Source of the DNA: Terfezia claveryi
Taxonomy: Eukaryota; Ascomycota; Pezizomycetes; Pezizales; Pezizaceae
Length of the DNA stretch: 64,000 bases
Assembly (NCBI GenBank): GCA_015179025.1
Contig: WHUX01000035.1
Coordinates: forward strand, 348,396 to 412,395
Reading direction: 5' to 3'
Under the pieces are notes generated by a model that was not told the origin of the DNA, made no database searches, and saw only the letters and a list, made by a program, of their open reading frames with translations. Made by a program: the position numbers and the translations under genes. Positions within the stretch are counted from its first letter, which is position 1. Each line of letters begins with the position of its first letter. Positions 58,222 through 64,000 of the stretch are shown here, piece by piece.

Positions 58222-58904
58222 TCAGCTTGTGCCTCCTGGTGAGGTAAGCGAAAGCCCCTGCCCCGATAAAGCTAATGTTGAGGGACTTTGGGGGACCAGG
58301 AGAGCCAGGAGACGCGGGAGGGACAGGGGGCATGGGGGGACAGGGGGAACAGGGGAATTGGCATCGATGTGCGCGGACGGGTGTGCCACCTGGATCGGGT
58401 GCATTATCGGGGGTGGTAAGGCACACAGCCCAGTAACGGTAGCCCTCGGATTCCCGCAGTGCTTTTTGCAATACTGGCTGTTGAACTGCAGGGTATAAGA
58501 GCCGAAGCTGACCGATACATCATGCATTCTCAGCCACGGGATTCTGAGTACAATCGGGTATTTGAGCTTTGTCACGAACATTGGGAGATCTTCCGAGTGA
58601 TCACCCATGCGCTGGGCAGGCATGCGAGGTCGGTAATCGCCCCAGAAGAGATAGGGCAGCCGTCAATGACATCAAGAAGGCGGGGGGTTTTTAGCTTGGA
58701 GGTTGGTATAGAGTTTCTACTGACGAAGGTCTGGTCAATGAATGCTATTCCCGAAGCACCACAATCTATGAGAGCTGATGTAACCACTATTTTATCATTG
58801 AACTTGACAGTTATAGGTACAACGAAGTGCTCGCCAAACAGGCGAGACTCATCAACAGACATAGATGTAGGCAAAGAAAATGCAGACAAAGATAAATGAC
58901 CCAA
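58222..58904 (-). pseudogene. Retropepsin part of pol, frameshifted
   Basis: Minus strand. The protease active site reads ALIDCGASG (Asp at 58764-58766), the retropepsin D-S/T/C-G signature. The frame 58904-58572 then loses register near 58625-58570 and resumes in another frame with LKYPIVLRIPWLRMHD (the G.PWL. motif of gypsy proteases) and SQYCKKHCG. A Pro-rich spacer follows before RT. Confidence 0.75.
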
Positions 58905-60047
58905 AATAGTCCCTTGCTAGTGTCAGCAACTAGGCAAGGGACTCGCTTTTCCCGACTCATCCACCTCTTCGATCCTGGATTCGGAGATGGCGTGGGCGGC
59001 CATCGAACAGTTTTTTCGGAGGGGACACGCTGCGATGAAATGTCCCCCTTTCCGCATGCAATGCACAAACCCTGAGTGCGGTGACGGTCCCTTTCCTCCT
59101 GGGTAAGACGAGGTCTACCTGCTGACAGGTCCATGGGGGCAGCCCCACCCGCTACCAGGGAGGGGTGTGCAGGCTTGTTGACCGTGTGGGTTGGGTGCGT
59201 GCTATCGGAAAGGGGGTACGGGGAGTCGAGGTCGGGAGTGTCTTTTGGGGGGCTCTTAGTGCCGCTGTCTGCTGTTCCACCCAGCTAGCTTGCTCAATAA
59301 GTTCCTCCAGGGTCTTGGTCGGTGGGCAGTAGACCAGAGCCTTTTTCAGCTCGAAGGTAAGCCCGTCTTTGAACTGGTCGAGCTTGGCTTCGTCATTCCA
59401 ATTGAGCTCTGCTGCCAGCCTGGAGAACTCGGCAACATAGGTTGACAGTTGTTGTGTTTTTGCTTGAGGTCTCGCAGGGCCCTGCTGGCGGTTCCTTTAG
59501 GATCCGGGTCCCCGAAGGCTCGGTCCAAGATTGCCATTAGTGCCGGGATATCTACTAGATCAATCCCCGTTGCCTTGACGAAGGGCTGTACCTGGTCCAT
59601 GGCCTTACCCTCCAGGAGGCCATAGACGTATGAGAGCTGGTGGTGGACAGTGGGGAACTTCGCCGAGTCCCCAGAGAGTTTTATTTGCACAGAGTTCTTC
59701 CATGCTCGTAACCGGCCCCGGTCCCCATTAAACTTGGGCGGGGTTGGTAGGTCTTGTGTTTTCTGGTTCTTTGGACGTCGGCCAGGTCCAAGGCACGAGT
59801 CAGTCTCCGGATGGTTATCCTGTCCTCTGCTGCATCTTCTCGAAGGAGGGTTATTTCGTCTTCGGCTTCTCGGATTCGCTTTTCGGCTTTCTGAAGGTCC
59901 GCTCCTTGTTGTTCGCCAATGGCATAAGTCTCTGTGAATATTTCGATCACATTCTTCGTATGCTGATAGTTCTGTCGGGTCTGATGGAATCGGAGTCGCC
60001 CTCCAGGCTGCGAATCTATCGGTGGGTAGTGGAATGCTCGCGGACAT
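58905..60047 (-). pseudogene. Gag of the younger gypsy element, several frame breaks
   Basis: Minus strand, ATG at 60047 (MSASIPLPTDRFAAW). A coiled-coil segment (AEKRIREAEDEITLLREDAAEDRITIRRL) is read in a second frame from about 59970 to 59765. The capsid-like part (KFNGDRGRLRAWK, VHHQLSYVYGLLEGKA) returns to the first frame down to about 59455, where another one-base loss occurs. The old copy has two extra bases at the first break and one at each of the other two, which shows the ancestral register. The CCHC finger (CIACGKG) near 59055 is broken at a C5 run (59044-59048) one base short of CIACGKGGHFIAAC. Confidence 0.75.
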
Positions 60048-60078
60048 CGTACCGGTTGGTCTGAAAGATCCAACGTAG

Positions 60079-60597
60079 TGTAACGAGGTCTGGGGACAAG
60101 GCGACCAAGGGGTATGCCGGGGAAGTGGCAAGGGGCAATCGCACACGTAGGAGCGCTACGTGTGTGACCAGGGGAAGACTGAGATGGGGGCAAGGGCAAG
60201 AGGCAAGAGGCAGAGAGAGGCAGAGGGCAAGGGACACGAGACATGCGAGGCAGTTGCCGCGTGTGTCAAGGGAGGCAGCTGTACTGCAGAGTTGTTTGTT
60301 CGAACAAGGATGTGCACAAGGGAGGTGCACAAGCGCTGGGGGAAGCAAGGTCCTGTATTGGGTATACAAGACGTTGGATGGGGATCCAACGAGAGGGTGG
60401 AGAAATGAAGATATATATACATGATTCCAGGCCAAGGCCGTAGAAGGAATAAGCTTCCCGAGATTCCTATCTCGGAAGCTAAGATAACAATCACCCATCG
60501 ACGACACCCGAACAAGCCTGTTCGAGTGTCAGAACAGCACGACACCCGAACAAGCCTGTTCGAGTGTCAAATCAAGACGAAGAACACGGTTGTGACA
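60079..60597 (-). repeat. 5' LTR of the younger gypsy element
   Basis: 519 bp, same ends as the left LTR. Hairpin units lie at 60503-60530 and 60541-60568 (38-bp period), arms GACACCCGAACA and TGTTCGAGTGTC with one mismatch that is a G-U wobble in the element's RNA. Confidence 0.93.
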
Positions 60598-61082
60598 GCA
60601 ATCCTAGACCAAGCCTTTAAGGACCTGGATCCTAAAGGAACTGCCAGTAGGGCCCTGTAAGACCTCAAGTAAAAGCACAATAAACTATCAATCTATGTTA
60701 CTGAGTTTTCCAGACTAGCAGTAGAGCTCAATTGGAATAATGAAGCCAAGTTTGACCAGTTTAAAGACGGGCTTATCTTTGAGCTAAAAAAGGCTCTAGT
60801 CTACTGCCTACTGACCAAGACTCTAGAGGAACTTATTAAGTAAGCTAGCTGAGTAGAATAGCAGACAATAGCACTTAGAGCCCCCTAAAAGACACTCCCG
60901 ACTTTAACTCTCTATACTCTCTTCCTAACAGTATATACCTAACAATAACCCATACTAGTTAACAAGCCTACACACCCCTCCCTAGTAGTAGGTAGAGCTG
61001 CCTCTATAGACCTGTCAGCAAGTAGGCTTTGTCTTACTCAAGAGGAAAGGAACCATTACTATACTTAGGATTTGTGTATTGC
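60598..61082 (+). pseudogene. Old element gag, middle part
   Basis: It continues the old gag after the younger insertion (ILDQAFKDLDPKGTASRAL, then stops). It matches the reverse complement of 59540-59060 of the younger copy with many transitions. It ends in the finger codons at TGTGTATTGC, where the small LTR element is inserted (target ATTGC 61078-61082). Confidence 0.8.
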
Positions 61083-61371
61083 TGTTACGGCTGAGATTAT
61101 GTAAGCATGACTAGCAGCACCCAATAGTAGGTGGCCTGAAGGCAGCCCTGCTTTCTTATATATTGGCCCACTTCTTGTATCTAGTTCTTGTTCTCTAAGA
61201 CTCAAGTGAAGTCTTGTATCGCTAGGTTACATTACTTTATCGAATGAATCAGTCTATATTCTTCGCTCTATGTTAGCCTAGTTAGGCTCAAGCCTAGTGA
61301 TTATGCCTTTGTATACTCTATATACCGATATACTGATAGATATCACCATGATTACTAGCTCACCCCTAATA
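61083..61371 (+). repeat. Left LTR of the TRIM-like element
   Basis: 289 bp, starts TGTTACGGCTGAG, ends CCCCTAATA (ancestral TAACA changed by C-to-T). Confidence 0.85.
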
Positions 61372-61620
61372 TTATATCACTTTAATAAAAGGGACTGGTG
61401 ATTCTGGGTCTAATTACCCCTCCCTTACTACCTACACTATTAGACAGCTCGAAAATGGCTAAAGTCATATCGCTCTATTATTTGGCTATATTAGTAATAT
61501 CAGAAATAATTATTTCCCTCTCCTATATACTTATTAGCTTGTTCTAAATGACTTACTAATTCTATATTGAGATCTTTGGATTTGCTAAGTCTTAGATGTC
61601 GAGTGACATACTCCTAGCCA

Positions 61621-61800
61621 GGCTTCTAAGGCCCCGAATGAGCCTATAAGGCCCTCAATGAGCCTATAAGGCCCCGAACGAGCTTATAAGGCCCCGCCAA
61701 GTGAGCTTACAAGCCTCCAAGCAAGCTTATAAGCTACCAAACGAGCTTACAAGCTATCGAGCAAGCTTACATGCCCCTGAACAAGCTTATGAGCTCAAAG
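61621..61800 (+). repeat. About 21-bp minisatellite inside the TRIM-like element
   Basis: About nine units built on GAGC(C/T)TATAAGGCCCCGAA, gradually diverging to AGCTTACAAGC... toward the right. A second, looser array of AGCACT.TGAG..CTAAAGACC units follows to about 61900. Confidence 0.8.
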
Positions 61801-62395
61801 ACCTCTACCTTGAGTGAAGACTCAAGCTAGCACTCTAAGTACTAAAGACCCAAACAAGCACTGTGAGCGCTAAAGACCTGAATGAGCATCCCGAGCATAC
61901 AAATGAACAAGACCCCTCCCCCTTGTACTGGCAAGTCGGGTTAGATAGCTAGGAAAGTATATATTGAACCTTTTCCTGTGATGTTGGCTTTTTCCTACTG
62001 GGTTTTGCCACATAGAGGTTTTTAATAGCAATAGTATATGGGATACCCCCCTATTATGATTACCCCAGATTTACGATCCATATATATGTTGTACCTTATA
62101 TTGAAATACTCAGATCAGTTGATCTACAGATGTTTATATTCTGGTATGACACCATGATATTTGAGAGAATATCTCATTCTTTCAAGCTACCTTATAAGCC
62201 CTTACTGCTAGATATTGAGGCTCTATTCTACAGATGTATAATTCAAGGTCCTCAGTGATGTCTGAGTGTGTTAGTAGGCTCAGAATGATGTTGTATCCTG
62301 AGTGAGAACTCCGTGCCCTAATTGCTTATGCATGTATAGAGTGTAGGGTGAGTGAAGTTGGTCGGTCAGGACGCCCTCTAGCAGAGGAGAAGTAA

Positions 62396-62684
62396 TGTTA
62401 TAGCTGAGATTATGTAGGCATGACTAGTGGCACCTAATAGTGGGTGGCCTAAAAGTAGCCTCGCTTTCTTATATATTGGCCCACTTCTTATATCTAGTTC
62501 TTGTTCTCTAAAACTCAAGTGAAGTCTTATATTACTGGGTTACTTTACTTTATTGAATGAATCAGTCTATATTCTTTACTCTAGATTAGCCCAGTTAGGC
62601 TTGAGCCTAGTGATTATACCTTTGTATACTTTATATACTGATATACTGACAAATATCACCATGATCACTAGCTTACCCCTAACA
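62396..62684 (+). repeat. Right LTR of the TRIM-like element
   Basis: 289 bp, starts TGTTATAGCTGAG and ends CCCCTAACA; preceded by the polypurine tract 62381-62392. Confidence 0.85.
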
Positions 62685-62689
62685 ATTAT

Positions 62690-64000
62690 ATACAGAAAGA
62701 GGACTATTTCATTACAGTATGTCTTCTCTGAAAAAACCATTCGATGGCCACTTATGCCATCTCCAAATCCAAAATTAAAGAATTTGGGGAGGAGTTAGGA
62801 AAAGGGGGTCCCTTGTCTAGTTACTGATACTAGCAAAGGACTTGTCTCAGGTCGATTATCTTTGTCAGCATTTTCTTTGCCTACATCTATGTCTGTTGAT
62901 GAGTCTTGCCTGTTTGGCAAGCACTTTGTTGTACCTATAACTATCAAGTTCAATAATAAAACAGTAGTTACATTAGCTCTTATAGATTATAGTACTTCAG
63001 GAATAGCATTTATTAACAGACCTTCATTAGTAAAAACTCTATACCAACCTCCAAACTAAAGACCCCTCACTTTTTTGATATCATTGATAGCCACCTATCT
63101 CTTCTGAGGTTATTACTAACCTATGTATTTATCTAGCACTATTAGTAATTACTTGAAAGATCTCCCAATATTTGTAATCAAGTAAAGTATCCAATTGTCC
63201 TTGGATCCTCTGGTTTAGAATCATGATATATTAGTCAGCTTTAGCTCTTATACCTTATAATTTAACAGCCCATATTGCAAAAAACACTATGGGGATCTAA
63301 AGACTACTATCACTAGACTGTACATATTGCTAACTTTACCTAACTTAGGTAGTACTTCTACCTGTAATATTAATACTACCATTCCCCTGTTTCTTAATTC
63401 CCTTGGTTGCCCCAGTTGCCTCAGTTCTTTCTATTCCCCTGGTTCCTCCAGTTCCTCTATTTTACTGCCCTAAAACCCCTAAATATAGCTTTATTAGAGT
63501 CAGAGCTTTCGCTTACCTCACTAGGAGGACAAGCTAAAGGACATGCTCTCTCTATACATAAAGTGAACTTGGAAATTAATAAAACAAGGTCTAAAAAGGA
63601 GTGGAAATCCTTGGTTCCAGATAAGTACTATAGTTTATTGATTTGTTCTCAGAGAAAGCCATAGAGAAACTCATACCTACCAACTATATGATTACATAAT
63701 TCCACTAATAGAAGTTAAAACTCCTCCTATGGGCCCTCTATAGAATATCCTGAGTGGAGCTAGAAGCCTTAAAGAAGTACTTGGAAGAAAACTTCAATAA
63801 GAGCTTCATTCATTATAGCTCCTCTCCAGTAAGGACACCCATCTATTCATAAAGAAGTCAGATGGCTCCCTTCAGTTGTATATTGATTACCATAGCCTGA
63901 ATGAGATAACAGTCAAGAACAAATACCTCTTGCTCCTAATTTAGGAGACATTAGCCAGGCTCTCTAAGGCCAAATAGTTCATTAAATTAGATCTGAGAGG
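62690..64000 (+). pseudogene. Old element: finger, protease and RT start
   Basis: After the second insertion the gag finger end resumes, then a protease frame (62862-63059: SAFSLPTSMSVDESCLFG, active site changed to IDYSTSG). A degraded spacer and the start of RT follow (63590 to the window end: [37 protein letters not shown] across frames). It aligns with the reverse complement of 59050-57770 of the younger copy. Many C-to-T/G-to-A stops. Cut off by the window end. Confidence 0.8.

Larger units (their letters stand above)
54453..60597 (-). mobile_element. Younger Ty3/gypsy chromovirus-type element, antisense
   Basis: 6145 bp bounded by LTRs 54453-54976 and 60079-60597 that begin TGT and end ACA, with 5-bp target duplication GCAAT at 54448-54452 and 60598-60602. 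On the minus strand the order is gag with CCHC finger, protease, RT, RNase H, integrase and a C-terminal chromodomain, the gypsy order with the chromovirus signature. A polypurine tract (CCCTAAAGGGGGAATAG on the minus strand) abuts the left LTR. Reading frames are broken several times by one-base gaps, mostly at G/C runs, and by one TAG in the integrase region (55836-55838). The LTRs differ at roughly 20 positions, nearly all transitions, so it is itself lightly RIP-mutated. It is not the source of the older copy. Confidence 0.95.
61083..62684 (+). mobile_element. Non-autonomous 1.6-kb LTR retrotransposon (TRIM-like)
   Basis: LTRs 61083-61371 and 62396-62684 are both 289 bp, begin TGTTA and end TAA(C/T)A. 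They are clearly alike along their whole length with mainly C/T and G/A differences. Flanking target duplications are ATTGC (61078-61082) and ATTAT (62685-62689), identical if two RIP-type transitions are allowed. The host finger sequence continues across the insertion. A polypurine tract GCAGAGGAGAAG (62381-62392) stands just before the right LTR, giving the plus orientation. The 1024-bp interior has no coding capacity and contains a GAGCTTATAAGGCCCC-type tandem array. It must be mobilised by another element's proteins. Confidence 0.85.
53378..64000 (+). mobile_element. Old RIP-degraded Ty3/gypsy element (extends past window)
   Basis: The element reads on the plus strand: 5' LTR 53378-53900, gag from 53932, interrupted at 54452 by the younger antisense copy. 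It resumes at 60598, is interrupted again at 61082 by the 1.6-kb LTR element, and resumes at 62685 through zinc finger, protease and the start of RT to the window end. Over all these parts it aligns by eye with the reverse complement of the younger copy, and the differences are mostly C-to-T and G-to-A, creating many TAG/TAA stops and removing CpG. In at least three places it keeps bases that the younger copy has lost, so it is not derived from that copy. It is dead. Confidence 0.85.

Noticed and set aside
61621..61900. A CRISPR-like array
   Set aside because: Units are contiguous diverging tandem repeats without spacers, inside an LTR element of a eukaryotic genome.

Overview
The window looks like a piece of a filamentous ascomycete genome (Pezizomycotina; the species cannot be named from the sequence). 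The reasons are many short GT-AG introns (about 47-100 nt), ascomycete-type genes (SLN1-like hybrid histidine kinase, fused ADE5,7 purine enzyme, fungal cystathionine gamma-synthase), a Tad1-like LINE with an RNase H domain, chromodomain Ty3/gypsy elements, and old repeats full of C-to-T and G-to-A changes of the kind left by repeat-induced point mutation (RIP).

Positions 1-46 kb are mostly gene territory. In order: a decayed HNH_2-type nuclease gene (about 930-1500), a LINE ORF1-like relic (3830-4487), the SLN1-like osmosensor kinase (minus, 5203-9053), a second ORF1-like relic (11315-11558), UTP22/Nrap (minus, 11728-15560), a divergently transcribed cystathionine gamma-synthase (15982-18131), RPS20/uS10 (18443-18908), an ELYS-like nucleoporin (19279-20462), a predicted mitochondrial DHH-family protein with an AQK tandem repeat (20785-22704), ADE5,7 (23243-25886), an unrecognised 687-residue protein (27256-29319), a fungal-restricted Cys-containing protein (31501-33512), FAD synthase (minus, 34229-35535) and PRP8 (minus, 37770-45139). 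The conserved genes are housekeeping functions (ribosome biogenesis, translation, splicing, purine, methionine and flavin synthesis) with no sign of a shared pathway.

Positions 45.8-64 kb are a nest of mobile elements. A broken gene with a nuclease-like D...ExK pattern is followed by a minus-strand LINE split by a plus-strand LINE with a perfect 14-bp target-site duplication (TSD). Then come a further LINE fragment, a tRNA-derived SINE with perfect A and B boxes and a 12-bp TSD, and an old RIP-damaged Ty3/gypsy element (53378 to beyond the window end). That old element contains two later insertions: a younger antisense copy of its own family (54453-60597, TSD GCAAT) and a 1.6-kb non-autonomous LTR element with 289-bp LTRs (61083-62684).

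Two cross-cutting signals deserve attention. First, several otherwise good reading frames (ADE5,7, FAD synthase, the 31.5-kb gene, and three places in the younger gypsy element) break at a G/C homopolymer that is exactly one base short, which points to base-calling error rather than gene death. Second, the gypsy LTRs carry paired hairpin sequences whose dyad structure is kept between two copies although the sequence differs.
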